A stretch of 47,648 nucleotides of DNA from NCBI GenBank assembly GCA_903864435.1, contig CAIPFY010000044.1:1-47648 (forward strand). Reading direction: 5' to 3'. The notes beneath the pieces are model-generated. The model searched no databases and was not told the DNA's origin. It saw only the letters and a program-made list of their open reading frames with translations. The translations under genes and the position numbers were made by a program. Shown piece by piece: positions 25,336-33,233 of the stretch (position 1 is its first letter; the number at the start of each line of letters is the position of its first letter). This DNA comes from an uncultured Chloroflexota bacterium. Its GTDB lineage: Bacteria > Chloroflexota > Anaerolineae > Aggregatilineales > Phototrophicaceae.

Positions 25336-25375
25336 AAAAACCCTTCCGCCCTATTCGACAAGGACGGAAGGGTTT
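25336..25375 (-). terminator. T-box intrinsic terminator of valS
   Basis: Read leftward: AACCCTTCCG, a loop of about 16 bases, CGGAAGGGTT, then a T-run. The 10-bp stem is perfect. Its 5' arm follows the T-box sequence directly, so it competes with the antiterminator. Confidence 0.9.
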
Positions 25376-25593
25376 GCTTCCGTGGTACCACCTTGTTTCT
25401 TCGTGCAACGCACATCGCACAAAGCACTCATTCGCGCAATAACGGGCGCACCCGTCACCGCTTACTCATCTGTTCAGCGGCGCAACTCACAGGCGACCTT
25501 CTGCGGACACATGCGAACAGGCTTGCAGCCGGTGGCCTGTACTCTCTGGCGCAGGAGAGTCCGCATACTCCTCCTGTTCAACGTCTTTGGATG
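25336..25593 (-). ncRNA. T-box leader (valine, GUC specifier)
   Basis: Read leftward. The conserved T-box AAGGTGGTACCACGG lies at 25394-25380, with the tRNA-end-binding UGGU at 25390-25387. The U is what would pair with the discriminator A of tRNA-Val. Stem I has a base helix ACAGG (25577-25573) with CCTGT, the AGTA bulge (25569-25566), the next helix TGCGGAC with GTCCGCA, and the AGAGAG motif (25547-25542). Opposite AGTA, between the two helices, lies GTC at 25497-25495, a valine codon. Uncharged tRNA-Val should stabilise the antiterminator and allow valS transcription. This fills most of the 412-bp gap before the antitoxin gene. Confidence 0.92.
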
Positions 25594-25599
25594 CACGAA

Positions 25600-25629
25600 A
25601 GCATAGCATGGCTCAGAAATTTCTGTCAA
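25600..25629 (-). promoter_or_regulatory. Promoter of valS
   Basis: Read leftward: perfect TTGACA (25629-25624), an 18-base spacer, TATGCT (25605-25600). The start would be near 25593, at the 5' end of the T-box leader. Confidence 0.7.
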
Positions 25630-25664
25630 TCCCGCACCCCTGCCCACTGATCCGCGATCTTGCA

Positions 25665-25694
25665 TACTTTACGTAAAATACGTAAGCTAAAGTA
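25665..25694. promoter_or_regulatory. Probable operator of the toxin-antitoxin operon
   Basis: TACTTTA, 16 bases, TAAAGTA forms a perfect 7-bp inverted repeat. Inside it the palindrome TACGTA occurs twice, 9 bases apart. It lies 26 bases before the antitoxin ATG. Phd/YefM-type antitoxins repress their own operon through such short palindromes. Confidence 0.6.
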
Positions 25695-25720
25695 TCATCT
25701 TCTATTGAGGCTGAACTGTC

Positions 25721-26113
25721 ATGGTCACTATTTCGAGAACCGATCTTGCCCGCAACACCCGTGAAATCGTCGAACAGGTTCGCAAAGGTCACACCATCTT
25801 CGTGCAAAGCTACGGTGAAGATCAAATTGTGCTTCTGGATATCCTTGATTACAAAATACTCAAGGGAATGGCAGATTATGCGCTGCGAGAGGCCAACGAT
25901 TTGCAAACGGCTGATGTCAGCGAGGTGATGCGTCTCTATCTCGATGAACAAATCAGCCTAGAGAAAGTGTCCGAGATGTTGGGGCTATCGCGCTATGAAC
26001 TCATGGAACACTTTGAACGACTGGGGATTCCACTCCGTCTGGGGTCAGAAACCCTTGATGAGGCTCAGGAAGAAGTCGTTTCCGCACAATACGCCAGCAC
26101 AAAACCAAAATGA
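25721..26113 (+). CDS. Antitoxin: Phd/YefM-like N-terminus joined to UPF0175-like C-terminus
   Basis: A 130-residue protein in two parts. Residues 1-50 (VTISRTDLARNTREIVEQVRKGHTIFV) have the DNA-binding Phd/YefM pattern. Residues about 65-115 (VMRLYLDEQISLEKVSEMLG, then LSRYELMEHFERLGIPLRLG) match UPF0175, a family often found upstream of DUF3368 PIN toxins. The fusion would place operator binding and toxin binding on one chain. Its TGA overlaps the toxin ATG (ATGA), so the two are translationally coupled. GAGG lies about 10 bases before the ATG. Confidence 0.8.
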   Translation: MVTISRTDLARNTREIVEQVRKGHTIFVQSYGEDQIVLLDILDYKILKGMADYALREANDLQTADVSEVMRLYLDEQISLEKVSEMLGLSRYELMEHFERLGIPLRLGSETLDEAQEEVVSAQYASTKPK

Positions 26114-26579
26114 CAGCAGCGGTCATTGATAACACACTACTCAGCAATTTCGCGCACGTCCAGCAGTCGAAGTTACTGGAAGCCGCATTCGATCAGCCCG
26201 TCACGGTGCGTGCAGTGATGAATGAATTGATGATTGGTGTGCAAACTGCTCGTATCCCTTCTGTGGATTGGAGTTGGTTGCCCATCATTGAACTTACTGA
26301 CGAGGAGCGCACAATTGCTGACCTTCTGAATCAGAGCTTTGGACGTGGCGAATCAGCATGTATTGCTCTGGCAAAGTCCCGACATTGACCGATGATCGTG
26401 ATGCTCGCCGCGCTGCACGGGAAGCTGGTCTCGTTGTATCAGGCACACTCGGCGCATTGATGAATCTGGTACGAGGGGGTGCATTATCACTTGCTGAAAC
26501 CGATGAATTCCTAGTGACTATGAAGCGGAACGGCTATCGCTGCCCTCTCAACTCGCTTTCAGAGTTGGGCAATAGCTAA
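26110..26579 (+). pseudogene. DUF3368-type PIN toxin, frameshifted
   Basis: The first frame (26110-26388, 92 residues) has the PIN-type acidic residues in VIDNTLLSNFA, VRAVMNELMIG and GRGESACIALAKS, then stops. The expected remainder continues without a start in another frame up to 26579: TLTDDRDARRAAREAGLVVSGTLGALMNL, including the conserved Asp pair that completes the metal site. The two parts join by a shift of one base between about 26372 and 26386. One inserted base would restore a protein of about 155 residues, normal for the family. PIN toxins are ribonucleases. This copy is probably inactive, or the shift is an assembly error. No slippery heptamer was seen. Confidence 0.75.
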
Positions 26580-26695
26580 CCTGAGCTTCGGATAAACGCA
26601 ATGCTTCACTCGCGCTAGTCTGCAATGTCGCTCATTATTGCCATCGGTGGTAAGCACAAACACCACCTCCCCCTAATGGAAATGCGGGATGGCAT

Positions 26696-26723
26696 GTGAA
26701 ACCGACTCTCCCTGCGCTACAAT
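26696..26723 (+). promoter_or_regulatory. Probable promoter of purH
   Basis: GTGAAA, 16 bases, TACAAT, about 45 bases before the purH ATG. The -10 box is good and the -35 box fair. Confidence 0.45.
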
Positions 26724-26768
26724 CGTTTTGTCTATACCTCAAACAAGCGGAGAATTGACAAAAGCACC

Positions 26769-28307
26769 ATGCCACGCGCCCTTCTAAGCGTCCACGACAA
26801 ATCAAATCTCGTAAGTTTCGCTACCACTCTTGTCGAAATGGGATGGGACTTGGTCGCCAGCGGCGGCACCGAGAGCGTTCTACAAAGTGCAGGGCTGCCC
26901 GTCACACCCGTTGAACAGCTAACGGGCGTTGCGGAAATGCTAGGGGGGCGGGTCAAAACCCTGCATCCAGCCATTCATGCCGGCATCCTCGCTCGTGACC
27001 GTGACGAAGATACCGAAAGCCTGCGGCAACATGGCTACGCGCCTATCAACATGGTCGTCTGCAACCTGTACCCCTTCCAGCAAACCGTCGCCCAACCGGG
27101 TATCACCCTTCAAGATGCGATTGAACAAATTGACATCGGCGGCGTCACCCTCCTGCGGGCCGCAGCCAAAAACTTCTTTCACGTCGCCGTGCTGTGCGAT
27201 GTGACCGACTACGCCAAAGTCGCGGCAGAATTAAAAGCCGCCGGCAGCATTGAACTGGCAACGCGCCGCAAACTGGCCGTCAAAGCGTTCGCCCTCACCC
27301 GCGACTACGATACGACTATCCATGCCTATCTGTCGCAGGACACCGTGCCCAGTTTGATCGGCACCGAACTCCCGCAGCACCTTTCGCTAGGGCTTCAACA
27401 ACTCGACACGCTGCGTTACGGCGAAAATCCGCACCAGTCCGCCGCCTATTACAGCCGCGTCGTCAAATCTGGCCCATTGGGCGGCACGCTGATGGGGGGC
27501 AAACAACTTTCCTACAACAACATCCTTGACCTCGATGCAGCATGGCGGGCGGTCAGCAGTTTTAACGAACCCACAGCGGTCATCGTCAAACACTTGAATC
27601 CCATTGGCATCGCCACCGCCCCTACCCTCGCCGAAGCCTATACCAAAGCCCTCGCATCGGACGCTGTATCGGCTTTTGGTGGCGTACTGGCAGTCAACCG
27701 CGTTGTGGATGAAGAACTTGTATCCGCCCTCGGATCATTGTTCATCGAAGCCATTGCAGCCCCGGCCTTCGCCCCCATCGCACAAGAAACCCTGCTCGCC
27801 AATCGTAAAAACTGCCGCCTGCTTCAAATCCCGCAGTTCTATATGGGGGGCGATCTGGATATTCGTAGCGTTCAGGGCGGTATGCTGGTACAAAGCAGCG
27901 ATGTGGGCGACCCCGAAGGCACGAAGCTGACCACCGTCACCGAACGCGCACCCACCTCTGCCGAAATGGTCGCCTTGCAATTCGCGTGGAAAGCCGTCCA
28001 ACATGTGAAATCCAACGCGATTGTGATTACGACTGCCGACGCGACAGTCGGCATTGGCGGCGGCCTTCCCAGCCGGGTAGACGCGGCGAATCTGGCTGTG
28101 ACCAAAGCGGGCGATCGTTCACGCGGCGCAGTCATGGCCTCAGACGCATTTTTCCCATTTGCCGATGGCGTAGAAGTGGCAGTACGCGCAGGGATAACCG
28201 CCATCATCCAACCGGGAGGCTCCATCCGCGATAAAGAAGCCATCGAAGCCGCAAACCGTGCCAATATCGCTATGGTGTTCACGGGAATACGGCACTTCCG
28301 CCACTAG
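26769..28307 (+). CDS. purH: AICAR transformylase / IMP cyclohydrolase
   Basis: A 512-residue bifunctional enzyme for the last two steps to IMP. The N-terminal cyclohydrolase (MGS-like) part has ALLSVHDKSNLVSFA, LVASGGTESVLQ and GRVKTLHPAIHAGILARD. The C-terminal transformylase has LRYGENPHQSAAYY, the catalytic Lys-His in VIVKHLNPIGIA, VQHVKSNAIVI and the final SDAFFPFADGVEVAVRAGITAIIQPGGSIRD. Full length matches the family. The nearest GGAG is about 13 bases before the ATG. Other pur genes except purB are not in the window. Confidence 0.95.
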   Translation: MPRALLSVHDKSNLVSFATTLVEMGWDLVASGGTESVLQSAGLPVTPVEQLTGVAEMLGGRVKTLHPAIHAGILARDRDEDTESLRQHGYAPINMVVCNLYPFQQTVAQPGITLQDAIEQIDIGGVTLLRAAAKNFFHVAVLCDVTDYAKVAAELKAAGSIELATRRKLAVKAFALTRDYDTTIHAYLSQDTVPSLIGTELPQHLSLGLQQLDTLRYGENPHQSAAYYSRVVKSGPLGGTLMGGKQLSYNNILDLDAAWRAVSSFNEPTAVIVKHLNPIGIATAPTLAEAYTKALASDAVSAFGGVLAVNRVVDEELVSALGSLFIEAIAAPAFAPIAQETLLANRKNCRLLQIPQFYMGGDLDIRSVQGGMLVQSSDVGDPEGTKLTTVTERAPTSAEMVALQFAWKAVQHVKSNAIVITTADATVGIGGGLPSRVDAANLAVTKAGDRSRGAVMASDAFFPFADGVEVAVRAGITAIIQPGGSIRDKEAIEAANRANIAMVFTGIRHFRH

Positions 28308-28316
28308 ATTTCAGGC

Positions 28317-28346
28317 TTGATCGTATAGGTTGCCTTTTGCTATAAT
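28317..28346 (+). promoter_or_regulatory. Promoter of tRNA-Thr
   Basis: TTGATC, 18 bases, perfect TATAAT, ending 11 bases before the tRNA. Confidence 0.7.
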
Positions 28347-28357
28347 TCGCGGGTAGC

Positions 28358-28429
28358 GCCACCTTAGCTCAATGGCAGAGCAAACGCTTCGTAAGCGTTA
28401 GGTTGTGGGTTCAAGTCCCACAGGTGGCT
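28358..28429 (+). tRNA. tRNA-Thr (CGT anticodon)
   Basis: A 72-base cloverleaf. The acceptor stem is GCCACCT/AGGTGGC, the D stem GCTC/GAGC, the anticodon stem AACGC/GCGTT with loop TTCGTAA, and the T stem GTGGG/CCCAC with loop TTCAAGT. Anticodon CGT reads ACG (Thr). The discriminator is T and CCA is not encoded. Confidence 0.97.
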
Positions 28430-28434
28430 TCCCA

Positions 28435-28470
28435 ATGCCCGCAAACAGTTGTTGCGGGCATTTCGTTTTC
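28435..28470 (+). terminator. Terminator after tRNA-Thr
   Basis: ATGCCCGCAA, 7-base loop, TTGCGGGCAT, then TTCGTTTTC. The 10-bp stem is perfect. It lies between the tRNA and udk, 22 bases before the udk ATG, so it may also limit read-through into udk. Confidence 0.85.
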
Positions 28471-28491
28471 TATTCCCGGAGTGGTGCGCCC

Positions 28492-29148
28492 ATGAAAACC
28501 TCTCAACGTCCCGTGACAATCGCCGTTGTTGGCGGTACTGGCGCCGGCAAAACGACCATATCACGCGCAATTCTCGACCGGGTAGGCAGTCATCACATTG
28601 CCTACATCCCCCACGACGCTTACTACAAAGACCTTCAGGACATCCCCCTGACGAGCGACAACATCCGCAACTTCGATCATCTGGATGCACTCGATAATGA
28701 TCTAATGACCGAACACATCAAACTGTTGCAGACATGGCAACCAGCGGATATTCCCACCTACGATTTCGCCAAGTATTGCCGTCTGCCAGATACGCGCCGC
28801 GTAGACCCGCAGCCCATTATCCTGATTGAAGGCATCCTCACCCTCGCCGAACCCCGTCTGCGAAGCCTGTGCGACATCAAAATTTTCGTGGATATTGATG
28901 CCGACATCCGCCTGATACGACGGATGCAGCGCGACATTCAGGAACGCGGGCGCACCGTAGACTCGGTCATCAACCAGTACCTGACCACCGTCCGCCCCAT
29001 GCACCTGCAATTCGTGGAACCGAGCCGTCGCTATGCCGATGTGATCGTCCCCGAAGGCGGCTACAACACCGTTGCGATTGATATGGTGGCGGATCGTATC
29101 CAGAGCATGTTACACGCGCATTTAGGCGAACCCCCGGATTCCCTATAA
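28492..29148 (+). CDS. udk: Uridine kinase
   Basis: A 218-residue P-loop kinase phosphorylating uridine/cytidine for pyrimidine salvage. Walker A is GGTGAGKTT (14-22). The substrate loop IPHDAYYKDLQDIP, the NFDHLDALD segment, the DIPTYDF motif, the Walker B region PIILIEGILTL and RLIRRMQRDIQERGR are all typical of the family. ATG 28492 has GGAG about 10 bases upstream. The frame is open back into the tRNA but that part cannot be coding. A separate promoter was not identified, and the tRNA terminator stands just ahead. Confidence 0.92.
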   Translation: MKTSQRPVTIAVVGGTGAGKTTISRAILDRVGSHHIAYIPHDAYYKDLQDIPLTSDNIRNFDHLDALDNDLMTEHIKLLQTWQPADIPTYDFAKYCRLPDTRRVDPQPIILIEGILTLAEPRLRSLCDIKIFVDIDADIRLIRRMQRDIQERGRTVDSVINQYLTTVRPMHLQFVEPSRRYADVIVPEGGYNTVAIDMVADRIQSMLHAHLGEPPDSL

Positions 29149-29165
29149 TCCTTAATTCTTACAGG

Positions 29166-29193
29166 TTGCCTCAAAAGTCTATGGGAGTATAAT
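29166..29193 (+). promoter_or_regulatory. Promoter of the histidine kinase-mutL operon
   Basis: TTGCCT, 16 bases, perfect TATAAT, about 57 bases before the GTG start. Confidence 0.6.
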
Positions 29194-29250
29194 TCTAAAA
29201 ATAGCATCACAGCCGATCATTAATCCACATCCAATAGAAAGTACACGCTT

Positions 29251-30285
29251 GTGAACACCCCTTCGCTCGGCATTTTGCATTTCATCCCGGATCCCCTTTT
29301 CATCTTTGATGCAGAACAAACCGTGTTGTTCATGAACCGTGCCGCCGAAGTCTTGCTCAATATCACTTCAGACAGCGCACAGGGAAAATCGGCACAAACA
29401 CTGCTTCCACCTGAACTCACCGGCCTGTGGAACAAAAAAGATGACGACAAACCCATAGAATGGTCATCCGACGAGCGTTTCTTCAAGCCCGAACTCAACC
29501 GCATGACCACCGAAGATGGTACAGAGTCAACGATTCTCTATCTGCGCGACATCACCCGCCTGAAGAAAATCGCCCGCAACCAGAACGAATTCACGCGCAT
29601 CGTTTCCCACGATTTGCGTTCGCCTTTGACTTCGATACAGGGTTTCGCCAGCATGTTAGAATCCGACATGGTAGGCACGCTGAACGAGAAACAGAAACAC
29701 TTCGTCAGCAAAATCCTGTCGGGTGTGGGGCAATTGAACACGCTCGTGGATAACATTCAGGATGCCGGACGTTACGATCCAGAATCCGGCTTTTACGAAC
29801 TCAGCCGTTCGCACTGCGACCTGACCGAGATGATCCGCCGGATTGTCGAAAACCATCTCCTGCCCGCCGATAAGATTCTCGCCATCAAAGTCACCAGTGG
29901 AACCGACATCCCGATCATCAGCGCCGACGCCATCATGCTCGAACGTGCGATCATCAACCTTGTGGACAACGCCATCAAGTACACCCCCTCCGGTGGCGAA
30001 GTCGAAGTCGGCGCGAAGCGCGTAGCGGACGCCCTGCATATCACCGTGCGCGACACCGGTTCAGGAATCGCTCCCGAAGATCAGGAGCGAATCTTTGAGC
30101 GCCATGTACGCCTCGCACGGCAAGAACACAAAAAAGTCAAAGGCAGCGGGTTGGGGTTGTTCATCGTCCGCAGCGTCGCACGGCGGCATGGGGGCGAGGC
30201 GTGGGTCACCAGTACCCTCGGCAACGGCAGCACTTTCACCCTTAGTCTGCCCCTCAAAGGCGACAACTTGGTTGTATCTACCTGA
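29251..30285 (+). CDS. PAS-domain sensor histidine kinase, soluble
   Basis: A 344-residue kinase without membrane segments. An N-terminal PAS-like domain (about 5-100, PDPLFIFDAEQTVLFMNRAAE to ILYLRDIT) is followed by a dimerisation/phosphoacceptor domain with FTRIVSHDLRSPLTS (His120). An HATPase domain has the N-box INLVDNAIKYTPSGG, the G1 box DTGSGIAPED and the G2 box KGSGLGLFIV. It starts with GTG. No response regulator is nearby, so its partner is elsewhere. It lies 12 bp ahead of mutL in the same direction and is probably co-transcribed. The signal is probably cytosolic but unknown. Confidence 0.9.
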   Translation: MNTPSLGILHFIPDPLFIFDAEQTVLFMNRAAEVLLNITSDSAQGKSAQTLLPPELTGLWNKKDDDKPIEWSSDERFFKPELNRMTTEDGTESTILYLRDITRLKKIARNQNEFTRIVSHDLRSPLTSIQGFASMLESDMVGTLNEKQKHFVSKILSGVGQLNTLVDNIQDAGRYDPESGFYELSRSHCDLTEMIRRIVENHLLPADKILAIKVTSGTDIPIISADAIMLERAIINLVDNAIKYTPSGGEVEVGAKRVADALHITVRDTGSGIAPEDQERIFERHVRLARQEHKKVKGSGLGLFIVRSVARRHGGEAWVTSTLGNGSTFTLSLPLKGDNLVVST

Positions 30286-30297
30286 CGGGAAACCGCC

Positions 30298-32097
30298 ATG
30301 CCCATCCACGTATTATCAGAAGAAGTTGTCTCGCAGATTGCTGCGGGGGAAGTCGTTGAACGTCCAGCATCCGTTGTGAAAGAGCTGGTCGAAAACGCAA
30401 TTGATGCGGGCGCGAGTCACATTCGCGTCGAAATCACGGGGGGCGGCAGAACGCGCATCCGCATTAGCGACGACGGTTCCGGCATTCCTTCCGACGAAGT
30501 GGAACTCGCCTTTTTGCGCCACGCCACCAGCAAACTTCAGACCGCTAACGATCTGAGCCACATTGTCACGCTCGGCTTTCGCGGGGAAGCCCTTGCCAGT
30601 ATTGCCTCGGTCAGTCACCTTTCGATCACCACGCGGATAGCGGAAGAAACAGCAGGAACCCAGTTGCAAATTAGCGGGGGTGCGCTGATTCGCCGTCAAA
30701 GCGTGGGCGCACCCGCCGGCACAGTCATCACCGTCGAAAATCTGTTTTTTAACACACCGGCACGCCTCAAGTTCCTCAAAAAAGAAAATACCGAAAAACG
30801 CCAGATTGCGTTGATCGTCACCCGCTACGCAATGGCTTACCCGCACGTCCGTTTTGTGCTGGAACAGGATGGCCGCGAAGTCTTTCGCTCCACAGGCAGC
30901 GGACAGTTAGCCGATGTGCTGGTGTCTGCGTTGGGACTGGACACCTTCAAAAATATGGTGGAAATCGAAGGGGGTGAAAGCGAACGCGAAAGCCGCCGCG
31001 ATATACGGGTTTCTGGCTACAGTTCAGTACCCAACCACCACCGCGCCGACCGCAATCAAATCACGCTGTTCATCAACGGGCGCTGGATTCAGGATACGCG
31101 CCTCGCCTATGCCGTCACGCAGGCTTACCACACCTTCCTGATGACAGGCCGCTACCCCATCGCCGTGCTCATGATTCAGCTTCCGCCGGAAGAAGTGGAT
31201 GTCAACGTCCACCCCACCAAAGCCGAAGTGCGCTTCCGCGATCAGGATTCGCTGTTCGTCGCCGTCCAGAAAGCCGTTCGACGGGCGCTCGTGGATCTCG
31301 CGCAAACACCCGCCATGCGTGGACGGGTGGATGGGTTGCCTTGGGGGTCACAAGATAACAGCGCATGGGAGCAGAACCACGCCTCCCAGCTTGATCTCTC
31401 ACTGGAATTGCAAAGTAGCGGTCAGCACACCCGTACCTCGCTTTATCGAGAGCCACAACCGCCCCTCGCCCCTACCGACATCCCCGATGGGCCGGGCGCG
31501 CCCCTCAAACCGCGCACGCTGCCCATCCTGCGGGTAGTCGGTCAAATTGGCGCCACCTACATCGTCGCCGAAGGCCCCGCAGGTTTGTATCTAATTGACC
31601 AGCACGCCGCCCATGAGCGCATTCTCTACGAACAATTCATGGAAGCCCATGCCCGTCAAGCGCCTGCCTCCCAGTACGCGCTCACCGCCCAGACCATACA
31701 CTTGCCGCCCGCCGAATCCGCGTTGCTCACCGAAAATATGGAAACCCTCGCCCATATCGGTTTCGACATCGAACCGTTTGGGCCAAACACGTTCATTATC
31801 CGCGCCGTTCCCGCCCTGCTTGCCAATCAGTCCCCGCAGGATGTCCTCAACGCCATCTTGAGCGATCTGGAAGCAGGTGCAAAGCCCGGACAGGCCGCCA
31901 TCGAAGACAAAATCGTGACCCGTGTTTGTAAGCAGGCGGCAATCAAAGCGGGGCAAATTTTGAGTGTGGACGAAATGCAATCGCTCATCCGGCAGCTTGA
32001 ACGCTGTCAGTCCCCGCAAACCTGCCCGCATGGACGACCAACCATGCTGCACATGACCAGCGATCAGCTTGCCCGTGAGTTTGGTCGGCTCGGATAA
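30298..32097 (+). CDS. mutL: DNA mismatch repair protein MutL (endonuclease type)
   Basis: A 599-residue MutL. The GHKL ATPase part shows VVKELVENAIDAGAS, ISDDGSGIPSDE and TLGFRGEALASIASV, then FFNTPARLKFLKK. After a Pro-rich linker (about 345-400), the C-terminal dimerisation domain carries the endonuclease motif DQHAAHERILYE, the downstream CKQAAIKAGQ, and CPHGRPT, with a final EFGRLG. These mark a nicking MutL as in bacteria without MutH, unlike E. coli MutL. No mutS is adjacent. Confidence 0.95.
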   Translation: MPIHVLSEEVVSQIAAGEVVERPASVVKELVENAIDAGASHIRVEITGGGRTRIRISDDGSGIPSDEVELAFLRHATSKLQTANDLSHIVTLGFRGEALASIASVSHLSITTRIAEETAGTQLQISGGALIRRQSVGAPAGTVITVENLFFNTPARLKFLKKENTEKRQIALIVTRYAMAYPHVRFVLEQDGREVFRSTGSGQLADVLVSALGLDTFKNMVEIEGGESERESRRDIRVSGYSSVPNHHRADRNQITLFINGRWIQDTRLAYAVTQAYHTFLMTGRYPIAVLMIQLPPEEVDVNVHPTKAEVRFRDQDSLFVAVQKAVRRALVDLAQTPAMRGRVDGLPWGSQDNSAWEQNHASQLDLSLELQSSGQHTRTSLYREPQPPLAPTDIPDGPGAPLKPRTLPILRVVGQIGATYIVAEGPAGLYLIDQHAAHERILYEQFMEAHARQAPASQYALTAQTIHLPPAESALLTENMETLAHIGFDIEPFGPNTFIIRAVPALLANQSPQDVLNAILSDLEAGAKPGQAAIEDKIVTRVCKQAAIKAGQILSVDEMQSLIRQLERCQSPQTCPHGRPTMLHMTSDQLAREFGRLG

Positions 32098-32120
32098 GTC
32101 CGGGGTGCGGTCGTCGCGCC

Positions 32121-33233
32121 TTAACGACTAGCCCATGTGAACGTGCGAATTTCAGGATTCCCGCCCACCTGCCGGTAAATCCCCTGTTCGTTCTTCGTCA
32201 CCACGCGCACTGTCCAGTTCATCGCGTGCGCCGTCCCATCCGTCGGGATCAGGTTATCGGGCAGCGAGAACGACGTGTTCTGCGTGATGGCGCGGAACAC
32301 CTGCGAATTTGTCGTGTCGGTCACTTCCACCAGATAAAACTCGGTTGACAGCAGCACGCCCACGCTCACCCATTGCAGCGTGAACACCCCTGCCGGGGCG
32401 CTGGCACTTTGCGGGGGGAACACCAGCAGCGGCGGCGCATAAGTAGGCGTCGCGGTCGGCGTTTCGTTGCCAGAAGGCGTGGGGGAAAGCGTGGGTGTGG
32501 GTGTCGGGGCTGGCAGGTTGATACTCTGCCCCACCACCAGCGGCACATTGCAGCCCGGCCCACCGCCGGGAAACTCAAAGTTGCACGAGAAAAAATCCAA
32601 ATCGGGATTCAGCACCGCGATTTGCTCAAGCGTCACGTTGTTTTCCTGCGCGATGCCGATGATGGTATCGTTCGGTTGCACCACATACTGATTGATGGTC
32701 GTGTTAGCTGGCAGCACCACATTCGGCGTTGAAGCCGCCATCGTCGCCTGATCCGCCGCTGCCGTCGCTTCATTCTGCGGGGGCGGCATGGGTGTCTGGC
32801 GCGGAATGATAATCACCGCACCCGGCGGCGGTAGAATATCCGCGTTCGGGATGTTGTCATTCAGTGCCACAATCTGATCAATAATCCCACCCGCCCCTAC
32901 CGACAAATCGGTGTAGCCATATAGCTGCACGATGTAGCCCAACGTCTCGCCCTCTTTCAGGGTGTGTTCATACGGGCCGGGCGTTTCGGTCACAGTCGGG
33001 GTCAACGTGGGGGGCGCAGGTGTCGCGGTCGGCGTAGGGCTTTCGAGGACAACCTGTGGTGCAGGTGTCAGGGTCGCTGCTGCGGTCGGGCTGACCGTCG
33101 GCGCGAGTGTCAGGCTGGCTGTGGGCAGAATTTGCACAGTCGGCGTGGCATCTTTCGGAGCAATATTAAAATCACATGCACTCAGACAGACCAGCAGTCC
33201 AAACAATCCGGCTGCGAGTTCGCGTTTGTTCAC
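32121..33233 (-). CDS. LysM lipoprotein with C-terminal beta domain
   Basis: A 370-residue surface lipoprotein. The signal peptide ends in the lipobox LSAC (about residue 20). A Thr/Pro-rich stalk follows, then a first LysM (HTLKEGETLGYIVQLYGY, about 88-145), a second LysM (YVVQPNDTIIGIAQENNVTL), a TPTPTLSPTPS linker and a C-terminal beta-rich domain (FTLQWVSVGVLLSTEFYLVEVTDTT). The second LysM has an insert with two Cys (FFSCNFEFPGGGPGC). LysM domains bind peptidoglycan-type glycans. The GTG start at 33231-33233 overlaps the preceding gene's stop (GTGA) and has GAGGGG upstream. It shares its layout with that preceding gene. Confidence 0.88.
   Translation of the reverse strand: MNKRELAAGLFGLLVCLSACDFNIAPKDATPTVQILPTASLTLAPTVSPTAAATLTPAPQVVLESPTPTATPAPPTLTPTVTETPGPYEHTLKEGETLGYIVQLYGYTDLSVGAGGIIDQIVALNDNIPNADILPPPGAVIIIPRQTPMPPPQNEATAAADQATMAASTPNVVLPANTTINQYVVQPNDTIIGIAQENNVTLEQIAVLNPDLDFFSCNFEFPGGGPGCNVPLVVGQSINLPAPTPTPTLSPTPSGNETPTATPTYAPPLLVFPPQSASAPAGVFTLQWVSVGVLLSTEFYLVEVTDTTNSQVFRAITQNTSFSLPDNLIPTDGTAHAMNWTVRVVTKNEQGIYRQVGGNPEIRTFTWASR

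Noticed and set aside
26365-26390. Programmed ribosomal frameshift in the PIN toxin gene
   Set aside because: No slippery heptamer or downstream pseudoknot was seen at the junction; mutation or sequencing error is simpler.
26640-26680. Small inverted repeat GGTGGT...ACCACC before purH
   Set aside because: Only a 6-bp stem, no T-run and no link to a gene end; could easily be chance.
28405-28491. Upstream extension of udk into the tRNA gene
   Set aside because: The extra codons overlap the tRNA and its terminator; ATG 28492 has a ribosome site and starts the conserved domain.
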